Origin: Bacteroidales bacterium
Lineage (GTDB): Bacteria > Bacteroidota > Bacteroidia > Bacteroidales > UBA3824
Length of the DNA stretch: 44,758 nucleotides
NCBI GenBank assembly: GCA_017962175.1
Contig: JAGCVU010000265.1
Span: 1-44,758, forward strand
Reading direction: 5' to 3'
A program made the position numbers and the translations under genes. Position 1 is the first letter of the stretch, and each line of letters opens with the position of its first letter. Below are positions 8,401 to 17,347 of this stretch, in pieces. The notes below the pieces were generated by a model. It was given only the letters and a program-made list of their open reading frames with translations, had not been told where the DNA came from and searched no databases.

Positions 8401-8765
8401 TTAAAAACGATACCCAAGGCAACAAAATGGCAGGCGGACATTCAAAACTTGAAAACCTACTCTACGACCCCAAATCGGGCATTCTTGCGCTGTCGTCGGC
8501 AGATAAACGCATTTCGCTTATCAATACCAACAATCTCAACGAAAAACCTCTTGTAATAGAGGAACACAGTCTCGGCAATAGCAAAGTTAAGTGTATGAGT
8601 TTCAACAATAAAGGCGTACTCTTTGCCCTCACCGACGACAATAAACTTAGATTTTGGGATACAAACCCGCAAATATATGCCAACGGTTTGTCAAAAATGA
8701 ATTTAGCATCGCTTTCAGATACAGAATGGGACTTGATTATGGGACGCGAATTTTCAGAACGGTAA
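5466..8765 (+). CDS. nSTAND1-type NTPase with membrane helix, coiled coil and propeller-like C-terminus (cassette A)
   Basis: A 1099-residue protein. The N-terminus carries CPYPGLRPF, the hallmark of the novel STAND NTPase 1 family. Walker A is GASGDGKSS (residues 45-53), Walker B is LLILADQFEE (140-149), and TMRSDY follows near 192-197. A helical region follows to about 540. After a basic stretch (KSRRRK) there is one membrane helix (about 555-577), then a long Ala/Gln/Glu/Arg coiled coil (about 580-700), then the motif MKAKNQYEDKTLNLRLAK and a beta-rich C-terminus resembling a WD40-type propeller. Positive charge lies on the N-terminal side of the helix, so I infer a cytoplasmic NTPase and a periplasmic coiled coil and propeller. 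STAND proteins act as ATP-driven oligomeric switches. It is followed 19 bases later by a PP2C gene. The signal that activates it is unknown. Confidence 0.9.
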   Translation: MPAVCPYPGLRPFSEEESIFFKGRDLHIRQIVKLLETNKMAFITGASGDGKSSMVYAGVIPYIRAGFFKSQYNSWLIVDFKPQRNPLKSLSDATAAELGIDTAECADQLQFGFSSLTDLYKQSGNYVTGITEAVNKGKNLLILADQFEEIFTYSENFNDGIPSDESYTAINLLLETIRIAVAEQLPVYVIFTMRSDYISQCTVFKHLPEFIAYSQFFVPQLKREEIRQVIEEPAILAGGSVSPRLTEVIINNLNAGFDQLPVLQHALNLLWKTAQNGKVELDLMHLAKIAGISKDVLSEREQTIFDAWFATRPTYMQKYFAKPDLNNVLNAHAGMLYESAYNYFEKNADWADKNITPEESKQIIEIAFKSLTKIDNNRQVRNRCTLHEITGIINKPNINESTVCGVLNIFRDENNTLLRPFSLKDNIETQYLDGDTVLDVTHEALIRNWKLLSKWDNEEQANLNEYNEFNAQVQRWLDNGRKSEFLLPAGNYAVFSEWYEKCRPNKYWILKHDTSQRPETERLRTATSRMEKLDAYMEQSHNAILAQEKSRRRKNVYALCILSAFILVLAIFSWWALSEKNNAEYQSDRAADRQRYAEQQQHIAENERQMAEFQKNLAQQANDEAQQQRDSVKILYDRARAAKRESDRARRLAEEAQQLAEQERRNAEYSYEIAQQQRDTAERERRNALYQRDLTKVANDSAAHLYYIALSNTLAMKAKNQYEDKTLNLRLAKTACEMNRKGGSDQINADLYDAMLFAMEQNNIIKPLNINSSAPIKSFIINPSGQIVTFASNGNIAKYKITGNGKVDNVDNIELTNNGYRVPVESAEFLTSSLIVYSAKDRKSYIIDINSKKRIPLPAVNDYIQAVSPLQDGKKSDAVQQFAVAYVGGKVAIMNPNGEETIAQKEFDVNITDIYYHSNNKLYVLFHDGSLAKWNPTTNDVEKILPAIPALHAFKMAAITDKNLLAVCYSNGDIQFVNLKNDTQGNKMAGGHSKLENLLYDPKSGILALSSADKRISLINTNNLNEKPLVIEEHSLGNSKVKCMSFNNKGVLFALTDDNKLRFWDTNPQIYANGLSKMNLASLSDTEWDLIMGREFSER

Positions 8766-8784
8766 TCTTTAACTAACTTAGGCT

Positions 8785-9954
8785 ATGGATTTTACAACAT
8801 TAGACTTAATATTGATAATAATTGCAGCCATTTTGATTGCGGTGGTGGTAATTATTAAACTCAACACCAAGAAATATATTCTCCGTGCCACTCGCCGTAT
8901 CGACGACCATTACGGATCGTTGCTCAACAAAAGTCAGAACGAAAATCGCCGTCTCAACACCATTTACAACGAACTTAAAACGCAATCCGCAGCCCAAAAA
9001 TCATCGTCGGCAAATGCCAACACTCCGCAATTACGACGTGTGGAACGCATTGCAGCCGAGCAAGTTAACCTTCAAGCTCAACAAGACGAACTTGCCACTC
9101 GCAACCGTCAACTGTGGGATATGAGCGTAAGCATCGAAAAAGAACGTCAGCATATTCAAGAACTCAAAACCGAAATCGAAGGACAGCACCGCTCTGTTAC
9201 ATCGTCGATACGATACGCCAAACAGATTCAAAATGCCGCCCTTCCGCACGAAGATATTTTAAACGAAACGTTTAAAGATATTTTTCTTCTTTGGCGTCCC
9301 CGCGATATTGTTAGCGGCGATTTTTATTGGATGAAACGCATTGGCGACAACCTTATTTTTTCCATTGCCGACTGCACGGGACACGGCGTTCCCGGTGGAT
9401 TTATGAGTATGCTCGGTGTGGCATTCTTAAACGATATTTGTGTGGAATTCAACTCAGAAACCACGCCTGCACTCATTCTTGAACAACTTCGCAACAAGGT
9501 GATTATCACCCTAAAACACGACGACGACGAACATCTTGTGCAAAAAGACGGCATCGATATGAGTATCTGTATTCTCAATCTTGCTACCCAAAAAATGCAG
9601 TTTGCCGGTGCCAACAACGGAATGTACCACGTGCGCGGCAGTCAACTTACCGAATACAAGCCCGTGCGAAATCCCATTGGCGAATATCCGCGAATGATTC
9701 CCTTTGAAAATCACGATGTTGACATTCAATCAGGCGATTATATTTACCTATTTACTGATGGTTTTACCGACCAATTAAATGCTGAAAATCATAAGTTTAC
9801 ACCGCGTCAACTGCGACAATTGCTTTGCGATATCAATGCACAAACCAAAGTGGCAGCCCAACAATCCGAAATGCTCAACCAAGCCTTAGAACAATGGCGA
9901 CAAGGCGTTAGGCAAATGGACGATATTTTAATTGGCGGTTATTGCATTAAATAA
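8785..9954 (+). CDS. Membrane-anchored SpoIIE-type PP2C phosphatase (cassette A)
   Basis: A 389-residue protein. Residues 6-26 form a membrane helix followed by Lys and Arg, so the bulk should be cytoplasmic. A coiled coil spans about 45-135. The SpoIIE/PP2C Ser/Thr phosphatase domain follows, with RDIVSGDFYW, ADCTGHGVPG, DGIDMSICI, FTDGFTDQ and MDDILIGG; these provide the metal-binding aspartates, and all look intact. Enzymes of this family dephosphorylate Ser/Thr residues, often on anti-sigma-factor antagonists. No such partner is visible nearby. The gene is 19 bases after the STAND gene and 11 before the barrel gene, so it is probably co-transcribed. I infer that it is the catalytic output of the cassette. 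Confidence 0.92.
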   Translation: MDFTTLDLILIIIAAILIAVVVIIKLNTKKYILRATRRIDDHYGSLLNKSQNENRRLNTIYNELKTQSAAQKSSSANANTPQLRRVERIAAEQVNLQAQQDELATRNRQLWDMSVSIEKERQHIQELKTEIEGQHRSVTSSIRYAKQIQNAALPHEDILNETFKDIFLLWRPRDIVSGDFYWMKRIGDNLIFSIADCTGHGVPGGFMSMLGVAFLNDICVEFNSETTPALILEQLRNKVIITLKHDDDEHLVQKDGIDMSICILNLATQKMQFAGANNGMYHVRGSQLTEYKPVRNPIGEYPRMIPFENHDVDIQSGDYIYLFTDGFTDQLNAENHKFTPRQLRQLLCDINAQTKVAAQQSEMLNQALEQWRQGVRQMDDILIGGYCIK

Positions 9955-9965
9955 ACACAAAAAAG

Positions 9966-11099
9966 ATGATGAGATTTTTTCGACACATATTAATAATAGT
10001 AGCCACATTTGCTATAACGGCGGCACAGGCTCAAAACGACACACTTTCGGAGTGGCATTTGTTTAACAACGCCGCATCCGACAATGCCCAAGAAGACAAC
10101 GTTACCGAAACTGTTCAAGCCACCGACTCTGTTGCCGAACAACTCAACACCCTTATAAATCTCTATTCCATAGGCAAATACGGTCAGGTACTTGTACTTG
10201 CCCGCGATATGGGTCGCCATAGTCAACTTACCAAACAGCAAAACCTTATTCGCCTAAAATACGACATTGCAGCATTCAAAGAGTTGGAATTTCACCGTCA
10301 GGCAGATAGTGCAGCGAAACTTTTTTTTCAAAAAGACCCATTTTACAAAGCCAACTCAAACGACCCTCTGCCGTTTCGCGAGGTGTTAGACAATTACTAC
10401 ACAATGCCAAAATTTGCGGCGTGGGCATCAATAGGAATGTCGTCGGTAAAGCCGCTGTTAGACACCGTGCGCAATATTATCGACACCGTTTCGCAAAAAC
10501 CTGATTATCAAATTACTGGATTTTCGTTTCAAATGGGTTTTGAATACCGTCCGTGGAAAATATTTTCGATTTCAATAGCTCCCACCATCACGGGCTACTA
10601 CCTCGAACGCACCACACTTCGCACCGAAGATGCCAAATTTATTTACAAAGAGCATGCACACATTCTTTCTGTGCCAATTTGCTTAGAAACAGGCATTTAC
10701 ACACGTTACGAAAAATTTATTCCATCGATTTACGCCGGTGCTCAGGCTAAATACATAATTCGTTCAAGCTACACCGCCACCACCGATGCCAAAGGCGTAT
10801 ATTCCGAAACTCCCGAAAAAACTATCGACAACGAAACAAAAAACCGTCTAAACTACTCACTTGTAGGAGGTTTAAAACTCAATTACAATCCGCGTCGAAT
10901 AACATTCTTTGTAGATTTTGGCGTTGCTTACGACCTTCTTGCGTACAACAATCCAAAAAAAATCTACTCAAACCACCGATTGTTTTACCAAAACCTCTAT
11001 GTGCCTGATATTTACCGAATGTTTGAAATATCGCTCAGCGGTGGTGTAAAATTTAACTTACATTATAAAACAGTTGCAAAATACAATTACGGCTACTAA
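9966..11099 (+). CDS. Outer-membrane barrel protein with TPR-like periplasmic domain (cassette A)
   Basis: A 377-residue exported protein with a signal peptide ending TAAQAQ. Residues 55-150 are helical and TPR-like, with the conserved motif FFQKDPFYKAN and later EVLDNYYTMPKF. From about 180 the sequence turns into alternating amphipathic beta strands and ends KTVAKYNYGY, with the terminal aromatic pattern of outer-membrane barrels (PorT-like, about eight to ten strands). Two ATG codons are adjacent (9966 and 9969); either may start translation. Paralogues of very similar length stand in cassettes B and C and end the same way (AKFDYGH, AKYHYGY). It probably anchors the complex in the outer membrane while the helical domain reaches into the periplasm. 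Confidence 0.85.
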   Translation: MMRFFRHILIIVATFAITAAQAQNDTLSEWHLFNNAASDNAQEDNVTETVQATDSVAEQLNTLINLYSIGKYGQVLVLARDMGRHSQLTKQQNLIRLKYDIAAFKELEFHRQADSAAKLFFQKDPFYKANSNDPLPFREVLDNYYTMPKFAAWASIGMSSVKPLLDTVRNIIDTVSQKPDYQITGFSFQMGFEYRPWKIFSISIAPTITGYYLERTTLRTEDAKFIYKEHAHILSVPICLETGIYTRYEKFIPSIYAGAQAKYIIRSSYTATTDAKGVYSETPEKTIDNETKNRLNYSLVGGLKLNYNPRRITFFVDFGVAYDLLAYNNPKKIYSNHRLFYQNLYVPDIYRMFEISLSGGVKFNLHYKTVAKYNYGY

Positions 11100-11110
11100 C
11101 ACTTACCACT

Positions 11111-12277
11111 ATGAAAATAACAAAATACATATTATTAATAATCTCAGTATCAATACTTTGGGCGTGTAACGATTCTACCGTTTACCCCGATGTTAAGAAT
11201 CTACCCGTCAAAGCGTTAGATTTAAACATTTCTAACATTCGTTTGGCTTATCCAATGCCCGACGGCTCTATGGTTGTTCCCGTAGACAAAGACAGCGCAT
11301 TGGCAGTGGCAAGGGTTTCACCAGATGGAAGTTTCACATTGTCAGAAACTTTGCCTTTAAAATACACAACCTATTTTATTGCCAACTCTGCGGGTGAATC
11401 GCTGATGTACAATTATATTTTTTCTGACGATTTGGGATACTCAGTTATAAAATTAGACGAATACGGAAGCATTGCATACAACGGTCAAATCGAAGGCTAT
11501 GTACCTATTACATTGTTAGATAATGGCGATATTGCATATATCAAACAAGAGTCAGTTAACGGCAGCCTTACCGAAAAACCAGTGATGCACATTGTGGGCA
11601 AAAACTTTAAATATGTAATGGCAAGAGATTTTTATTGCTCCGATGCGTTTGCCTACGACGACAAAATTTTAATGTACAATTATTCGGGCGACTATTGCAT
11701 TTTTAACACCAACGGCACTTATGTAAACAAAGGCAGCTTAGGCCGCGACATCTACAAAATCTTTTACGCCGACGGTTTTCTCTACCTAATTACCATTGCA
11801 CAAATAGATTTTACCATCGATGAGCTTCTCGAACAACCTGAAGAAACCGGCGTTACCGAATGGGGAATTACCAAAATGGACGACCAAGGCAATCAAATTT
11901 TCACCTCTACAGTTAGTTCGCTCGCATTGTTTGGCAATTTTTCAACCGATGAAAAAAATATAATTGTAACAGGTTCTATATCAACCGACTACAAAAAAGG
12001 CGAAGGCTACGGTGCAATTTTCCTCTTAAACAAAGATTCGGGTACGCTTGAAGAAACAATTGCCTTAGATTATGTTGACTGCGATTTGCTGCCAATTTAC
12101 ATTGTTCCAAACAAAAAAGCCGGTTACATCGTATATACTTTGAGGCGAAATAATTTTGATGAAGTTACCACCGAACTCAAGGATTTTGCCCACATCGACA
12201 ATGGTAAATTATACATTTACACCACCAACGACCTTCATAAACTGCAGATTAATAATAATATAAATAACCAACAATGA
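11111..12277 (+). CDS. Repeat-rich lipoprotein, probable beta-propeller (cassette A)
   Basis: A 388-residue lipoprotein with signal peptide and lipobox LWAC (Cys near residue 19). The mature part starts with the LPVKALDL segment shared by the B and C paralogues (N-x-PVKS/A). It is made of short beta-rich repeats such as VSPDGSFTL, LDEYGSIAYNGQ and MDDQGNQIF, suggesting a propeller. It ends with the family signature LYIYTTNDLHKL. Its last four bases overlap the ATG of the next lipoprotein (ATGA), a sign of translational coupling. No Asp follows the Cys directly, and export to the outer membrane is likely but not proven. The function is unknown; a ligand-sensing or scaffold role in the cassette is inferred. 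Confidence 0.85.
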   Translation: MKITKYILLIISVSILWACNDSTVYPDVKNLPVKALDLNISNIRLAYPMPDGSMVVPVDKDSALAVARVSPDGSFTLSETLPLKYTTYFIANSAGESLMYNYIFSDDLGYSVIKLDEYGSIAYNGQIEGYVPITLLDNGDIAYIKQESVNGSLTEKPVMHIVGKNFKYVMARDFYCSDAFAYDDKILMYNYSGDYCIFNTNGTYVNKGSLGRDIYKIFYADGFLYLITIAQIDFTIDELLEQPEETGVTEWGITKMDDQGNQIFTSTVSSLALFGNFSTDEKNIIVTGSISTDYKKGEGYGAIFLLNKDSGTLEETIALDYVDCDLLPIYIVPNKKAGYIVYTLRRNNFDEVTTELKDFAHIDNGKLYIYTTNDLHKLQINNNINNQQ

Positions 12278-13794
12278 AAACGTACATCAATACTTTTATT
12301 TGTTTTTTGGCACTCTCCCTCATAGCCACATCGTGTCATAAAGACGACAACGAAGACCCTACTCCCATAGAAGAAAAGGATTTCCAAACTGTTCCCTACT
12401 CTTTTACAGCCACTCTAACCCCCATGTCGGACAATCCCGAAGGCATTGAATTAAAAAAAGCATTTGCCAATGGCGACGTTATCGAAGTTACTAATGCTCA
12501 GATACTTTACGAACCTTTGGTTCTCTCTTGCACCGAATTCAACGGCAAAACTGCAGCCACATTTTCGGGCGAATTAAAAGTAAAAAAAGATGTTGACGTT
12601 GCCTCCACCCTCAGACTCTCGGCTGTATTAAAAAACACCAACACCAAAACCCTCTACAACAGTGGAAAACCCTTTACCGACGTTGTGGAAATTTCCAACA
12701 CCACCGACGGCTTCGACCAATATAGTTATTGGAGCTGCGCAAACATCGTAGATAACAAAATTGAGCTGACACAAAGCACGGTGTTTGTGGAGGTTAACAT
12801 GCCACTTCTTGGTACAGTTGTTAATTTAACAAATGGTCAAGCATTTGATAATCCACGTCTTAAAGGTAAACATTATTATGCTGTTTCCAATGGTACAACT
12901 GTTGAATGTAAAGAGTTACTATTTAAACAGAAGTTGGATAATAAAGATAAATCATTTTATAAAATAACAGCAACATTATCAGAGGATCTTATTCCTGCAT
13001 TGTTTTCAATTGGTGAAAACCAACAAGTATATTTCAGTAGAGGCAACCTTCAATATCGTCCTATGGACGGTAAATGGCGTTTGGCTCCGCAACAATATCA
13101 TCATTGCCTTAAAAACACACAGGACGTTGGTGAAGATTATGCAAAATGGAAAGAAGAAGATGATTGGTCTGACTACTTTTGGTTTGGTGCTTGGGTCGAA
13201 GGCGGTTCCCCAAATTGGGCAAAAGAGAACGCTCTCTTGGTAGATTATCAAGTGCCTGTTGATGCCAATGGCTATGTTAGTGGCGCTTGTGCTTTCGGAG
13301 GGGCAAAATGGACACTTCTCACCATTGACGAATGGTCTTATTTGCTTGAAAAACGTGCAAATGCTAAACAAAAAACAGGAGGTGCTGTAATCATTATTGA
13401 TCAAGCTAACAATATCAAAATTAATGGTTGGGTTATTTTACCCGATGATTGGGTTACTCCCAACAATTTGAAACCCTTTGAAGGAGAATTTGAAGTGCAA
13501 TATGAAAAAGATATACCCAATCAGTATACTATAGAAGAATGGAGTGAAATGGAATCATCAGGTGCTGTATTTCTTCCCGCCATTGGTCAACTATTTGAAA
13601 CAATAGCTTCGTTAAAAGGATATGCCCAATATCAGTCGCTTACCTATAGTGTAAACCAAGATGCAGGATGTGGAATATGCTTTGATGCATTTAGTAATTA
13701 TGTTCTATGTTACGATTGGGCTATTCTTAAACAAATGGGAACTCCCGTCCGCTTGGTTCAAAAAAATGTAACCGCCACCGTAAAAGTCGAATAA
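12274..13794 (+). CDS. Lipoprotein with C-type-lectin-like C-terminal domain; mosaic gene (cassette A)
   Basis: A 506-residue lipoprotein with lipobox ATSC (Cys21), an acidic linker, and an N-terminal beta-sandwich-like region with FANGDVIEVTN and FSGELKVKKD. From about residue 245, after GENQQVYFSRGNLQY, comes a Trp/Tyr-rich domain of the type seen in Bacteroidota C-type-lectin/FGE-like (FISUMP-like) proteins: WRLAPQQY, WTLLTIDEWSYLL, LFLPAIGQ-like and a final VRLVQK. Codon choice changes sharply near 12800: the first part favours GGC, AAC and TCG, and the rest favours GGT, AAT and TCA, until the last few codons. The C-terminal domain may therefore have been acquired by recombination. The gene overlaps the previous one by four bases. 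A surface-recognition role is inferred. Confidence 0.82.
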   Translation: MKTYINTFICFLALSLIATSCHKDDNEDPTPIEEKDFQTVPYSFTATLTPMSDNPEGIELKKAFANGDVIEVTNAQILYEPLVLSCTEFNGKTAATFSGELKVKKDVDVASTLRLSAVLKNTNTKTLYNSGKPFTDVVEISNTTDGFDQYSYWSCANIVDNKIELTQSTVFVEVNMPLLGTVVNLTNGQAFDNPRLKGKHYYAVSNGTTVECKELLFKQKLDNKDKSFYKITATLSEDLIPALFSIGENQQVYFSRGNLQYRPMDGKWRLAPQQYHHCLKNTQDVGEDYAKWKEEDDWSDYFWFGAWVEGGSPNWAKENALLVDYQVPVDANGYVSGACAFGGAKWTLLTIDEWSYLLEKRANAKQKTGGAVIIIDQANNIKINGWVILPDDWVTPNNLKPFEGEFEVQYEKDIPNQYTIEEWSEMESSGAVFLPAIGQLFETIASLKGYAQYQSLTYSVNQDAGCGICFDAFSNYVLCYDWAILKQMGTPVRLVQKNVTATVKVE

Positions 13795-13834
13795 TCCTCA
13801 CTGAACATCAACTCACCTAAAATTAACAAACACA

Positions 13835-13975
13835 ATGCGCACTTATATCAATACTCTCATCGCCCTTTTGACATTTACCATCTTTGCCACATCGTGTTCA
13901 AAAAACGATGACCAACCAGAACCAACGACTTTCTCCAATGGGATCAACGCGATAAGCTCATATCTTTTATGGTAA
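13835..13975 (+). pseudogene. Truncated lipoprotein remnant (46 codons)
   Basis: An ATG at 13835 opens 46 codons starting MRTYINTLIALLTFTIFATS, then C, a full lipoprotein signal and lipobox. It closely resembles the start of the preceding lipoprotein (MKTYINTFICFLALSLIATS, then C). After KNDDQPEPTTFSNG the frame ends at TAA with no mature domain. A hairpin follows at 13989. I read it as the 5' end of a second lectin-like lipoprotein gene, matching the two lipoprotein genes of cassette B, whose body has been lost. Confidence 0.7.
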
Positions 13976-13988
13976 GATTGGTTAAGAA

Positions 13989-14008
13989 GGTGGAATAAAA
14001 ATTCCACC
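13989..14008 (+). terminator. Hairpin at the end of cassette A
   Basis: GGTGGAAT (13989-13996) pairs perfectly with ATTCCACC (14001-14008) around an AAAA loop. The following bases are only modestly T-rich, so termination may be partial. Confidence 0.55.
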
Positions 14009-14040
14009 CTTTCCCACTTGACTTTTTCCAAAACTTTCCA

Positions 14041-14048
14041 TATATTTG
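14041..14048 (+). promoter_or_regulatory. Promoter of cassette B
   Basis: TATATTTG matches TAnnTTTG, with TTG at 14018-14020 spaced 20 bases upstream as a -33 box. It lies 29 bases before the STAND B ATG at 14078. Confidence 0.68.
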
Positions 14049-14077
14049 CCTAACCTTATTTGATTTTTGATTGATAA

Positions 14078-17000
14078 ATGAGCACGGGCATTTGTCCATA
14101 TCCCGGTCTACGACCGTTTACCGAAGCGGAGAGCATCTTCTTCAAGGGACGCGACTTGCATATTAGGCAAGTTGTAAAGTTGTTGGAACTCAATAAGATG
14201 GCTTTCATTATCGGTGCATCGGGCGATGGTAAATCGTCGATGGTGTATGCCGGTGTGATGCCGTATATCAGTGCGGGATTCTTTAAGTCGCAGTTTAACA
14301 GTTGGTTGGTGGTGGATTTTAAGCCGCAACGAAACCCGCTTGAATCTATCGCCGGAGCTTTGGCTAAGGAAATAGGTATCGACAATCAAAAATGTGCCAA
14401 CGAACTGCAAGTTGGATTTTCCTCTATCATAGATATTTACAAGCAATCGGGCTGTTATGTTACCGGCGTTGACGATGCTGTAAACAAGGGCAAAAACCTC
14501 TTAATCATTGCCGACCAATTTGAGGAGATTTTTACCAATTCGGAAAATTTCAACAATGGCGTTCCCAGCGAAGAAAGTTACACTGCCATCAATCTTTTGT
14601 TAGAAACTGTGCGAATCTCTATAGCCGAGCATTTGCCTGTGTATGTGATATTTACAATGCGTTCAGACTATATTTCGCAGTGCACTGTGTTTAAAGATTT
14701 GCCCGAATTTATTGCTTACAGTCAATTTTTTGTGCCGCAATTGAAGCGTGCCGAAATTCGTCAAGTAATAGAGCAACCGGCATTGTTGGCAGGCGGAAGC
14801 GTTTCTACTCGTCTTACCGATGTGTTAATCAATAATTTAACATCGGGGTTCGACCAATTGCCCGTGCTTCAACATGCGCTCAACCTTCTTTGGAAAACAG
14901 CCGACAATGGTCATCAACAGCTTGATTTATTGCACCTTGCCAAAATTGCCGGCATATCGTGCGAAATGCTTGGTGGCGACGAACGCCGTCAATACGACCG
15001 TTGGTTTGCATCGTTGCCCGATTATCAAAAAAAATATTACGAAAAACCCGACCTCAACAATGTGCTAAATGCCCATGCCGGAACGCTTTACGAATCGGCT
15101 TACCACTATTTTATGCACAATGCCGATTGGGCAGACAAAACCATCACCCCCGACGAAAGCAAGGAGATTATCGAAATTGCTTTTAAAACTCTCACCAAAA
15201 TCGACAACAACCGTCAAGTGCGCAACCGCTGCACACTCAAAGAGATAACTGGCATTATCAATAAGCCTAACATTTCGGAAGCCACGGTTTGCGGTGTGCT
15301 CAATATTTTCCGCGCCGAAGAAAACACACTTTTGCGACCGTTTGCCATTCAGGGAAACCTTGAAACTCAATATCTTAGCGGCGACACTATGCTCGACGTT
15401 ACCCACGAGGCATTAATCCGTAATTGGAAACTCCTTTCGCAATGGGATTTAGAAGAACTCGAAAACCTAAAAGAATACAACGATTTCAACACTCAGATGC
15501 AACGTTGGCTAAGCAATGGACGTAGTCCTGTATTTCTTTTATCTTCAGGCAATTATGCTATTTTTAGCGAATGGTACAACCGTTGTCGGCCCAATAAATA
15601 TTGGATTTTAAAACACGACAATTCGCAACGCACCGAAATTGAAAAACACCGCATTGCCTCAAGTTTGATGGAAAAATGCGACACGTTTATAGAGCAAAGT
15701 CACGAAGCCATTGTTGCCGCCGAAAAATCGCACCGAAGAAAAATTGCCATTGCCATTTGTGCATTGTTGGTGTTTATTGCGGGCTTGTCGATTTTTTCGT
15801 GGTGGGCTATGAGCGAAAAAGAAAAGGCTGAACTTGCGCGTCATAATTCCGAAAATTCAGAACGCATTGCCAAAGAGCAAAAAGACTTTGCCGTGGAGCA
15901 ACAGCAAAAGGCTGAAAAAGCCAACACTTACGCCGAACAACAACGCGACTCGGCACAGCTGATGTATCAACAAGCAATGGCGGCAAAATTAGAATCCGAC
16001 CGCGCCCGTCGTCAGGCAGAAAAATCGCAAAAAGAGGCTGAGCGTGAACGTCAAAACGCCGAAACCAATGCCCGCATTGCCGAAGAACAACGCGAAAATG
16101 CCGACCGCGAACGTCAAAATGCACTTCATCAAATCGACCTTACCAACGAGGCTAACAGCAATGCCGCACGATTGTATTACGTGGCTCTCTGCAACACTCT
16201 GGCTATGAAGGCAAAAAACCAATACGAGGACAAAACGCTCAACCTTCGTCTTGCCAAAACCGCTTGCGAAATGAACCTCAAAGGCGGTGGCAATACTCAA
16301 AAAAATGCCGACCTCTACGATGCTATGCTTTTTGCCATGGAAGAAAACCGGATAATTGAGCCGCTCAACATTTCGGGCGGACCATTCAAAGCTTTTGCCA
16401 TCGACCCCGCCGGATGTATTGTTACCATTGCCGAAGATGGCACCATAGCCCGTCATCGCATTACCAGCAACGGCTCTACCGAACCTGTAAATATCAACAA
16501 CACAATTGTTAACAAAATTCCGGTAGAATCAGCCGTTTTTGTAACTCCCTCGTTGATAGTGGTTTCGGGCAAAGACCGCCGTTCGCATATTTTAAATACT
16601 GCCAACAATCAAATCACCCGTTTGCCCAATGTCAACGATTATATTTACGCAGCATCGCCGTCGCCCGATGGTCAAAAATGCGCCGTGGCATATATCAACG
16701 GCATTGTTGTAATTGTAAATCCCAACAGCGGAAACATCGAAACCGAGCATAATTTTGCCACCGCCATCACCGATGTTTATTACCACAACAACGACAATGT
16801 TTATGTGCTTTGTCACGATGGAAGCCTATTGAAATGGACTATTTCTACAAATAATGTAAAAAATATTCTTCCGCCAAACACCCGTCACAAGGCGTTTAAA
16901 ATGGCAGCCGTTACCGACAAAAACCTTCTTGCAGTATGTTACAGCGATGGTGATATGCAGTTTGTAAACCTCAATACCGACCAAAAAGGCAACCGAATGG

Positions 17001-17335
17001 CAGGCGGACATTCAAAACTTGAAAATATGCTCTACGACCCCGCCACAGGTATTCTTGCCCTGTCGTCGGCTGATAAACGCATTTCGCTAATCAATACCAA
17101 CGATTTCAACGAAAAACCTCTTGTAATTGAAGAGCATTGTTTAAACAATAGTCGCATTAAGTGTATGGGATTCAACAACAAAGGCGTTCTCTTTGCCCTT
17201 ACCGACGACAACAAAATGCACCTTTGGGATACCGATCCGGGCACTTACGCCGATGCTCTTGCGGCTATGAATCTTTCGCCGCTGACAGATTCGGAATGGA
17301 ATTTAATTGTAGGTCGCGAGTTTTCGGAAAAATAA
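14078..17335 (+). CDS. nSTAND1-type NTPase with membrane helix, coiled coil and propeller-like C-terminus (cassette B)
   Basis: A 1085-residue paralogue of the cassette A STAND protein with the same order of parts: CPYPGLRPF, Walker A GASGDGKSS, Walker B LLIIADQFEE, TMRSDY, a helical region, basic HRRK, one membrane helix ending FSWWAMSEKEKAE, a long coiled coil, KAKNQYEDKTLNLRLAK, and a beta-rich C-terminus. Its C-terminal half is close to that of A (shared SADKRISLINTN, GGHSKLEN and TDKNLLAVCYS). Its N-terminus differs from A and C at positions where A and C agree (for example ELNKMAFIIGAS and VMPYISAG). The charge rule again predicts a cytoplasmic NTPase and periplasmic propeller. The PP2C gene starts 12 bases later. 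Membrane-bound ATP-dependent sensor or switch; ligand unknown. Confidence 0.9.
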   Translation: MSTGICPYPGLRPFTEAESIFFKGRDLHIRQVVKLLELNKMAFIIGASGDGKSSMVYAGVMPYISAGFFKSQFNSWLVVDFKPQRNPLESIAGALAKEIGIDNQKCANELQVGFSSIIDIYKQSGCYVTGVDDAVNKGKNLLIIADQFEEIFTNSENFNNGVPSEESYTAINLLLETVRISIAEHLPVYVIFTMRSDYISQCTVFKDLPEFIAYSQFFVPQLKRAEIRQVIEQPALLAGGSVSTRLTDVLINNLTSGFDQLPVLQHALNLLWKTADNGHQQLDLLHLAKIAGISCEMLGGDERRQYDRWFASLPDYQKKYYEKPDLNNVLNAHAGTLYESAYHYFMHNADWADKTITPDESKEIIEIAFKTLTKIDNNRQVRNRCTLKEITGIINKPNISEATVCGVLNIFRAEENTLLRPFAIQGNLETQYLSGDTMLDVTHEALIRNWKLLSQWDLEELENLKEYNDFNTQMQRWLSNGRSPVFLLSSGNYAIFSEWYNRCRPNKYWILKHDNSQRTEIEKHRIASSLMEKCDTFIEQSHEAIVAAEKSHRRKIAIAICALLVFIAGLSIFSWWAMSEKEKAELARHNSENSERIAKEQKDFAVEQQQKAEKANTYAEQQRDSAQLMYQQAMAAKLESDRARRQAEKSQKEAERERQNAETNARIAEEQRENADRERQNALHQIDLTNEANSNAARLYYVALCNTLAMKAKNQYEDKTLNLRLAKTACEMNLKGGGNTQKNADLYDAMLFAMEENRIIEPLNISGGPFKAFAIDPAGCIVTIAEDGTIARHRITSNGSTEPVNINNTIVNKIPVESAVFVTPSLIVVSGKDRRSHILNTANNQITRLPNVNDYIYAASPSPDGQKCAVAYINGIVVIVNPNSGNIETEHNFATAITDVYYHNNDNVYVLCHDGSLLKWTISTNNVKNILPPNTRHKAFKMAAVTDKNLLAVCYSDGDMQFVNLNTDQKGNRMAGGHSKLENMLYDPATGILALSSADKRISLINTNDFNEKPLVIEEHCLNNSRIKCMGFNNKGVLFALTDDNKMHLWDTDPGTYADALAAMNLSPLTDSEWNLIVGREFSEK

Positions 17336-17347
17336 AACATTGATACT

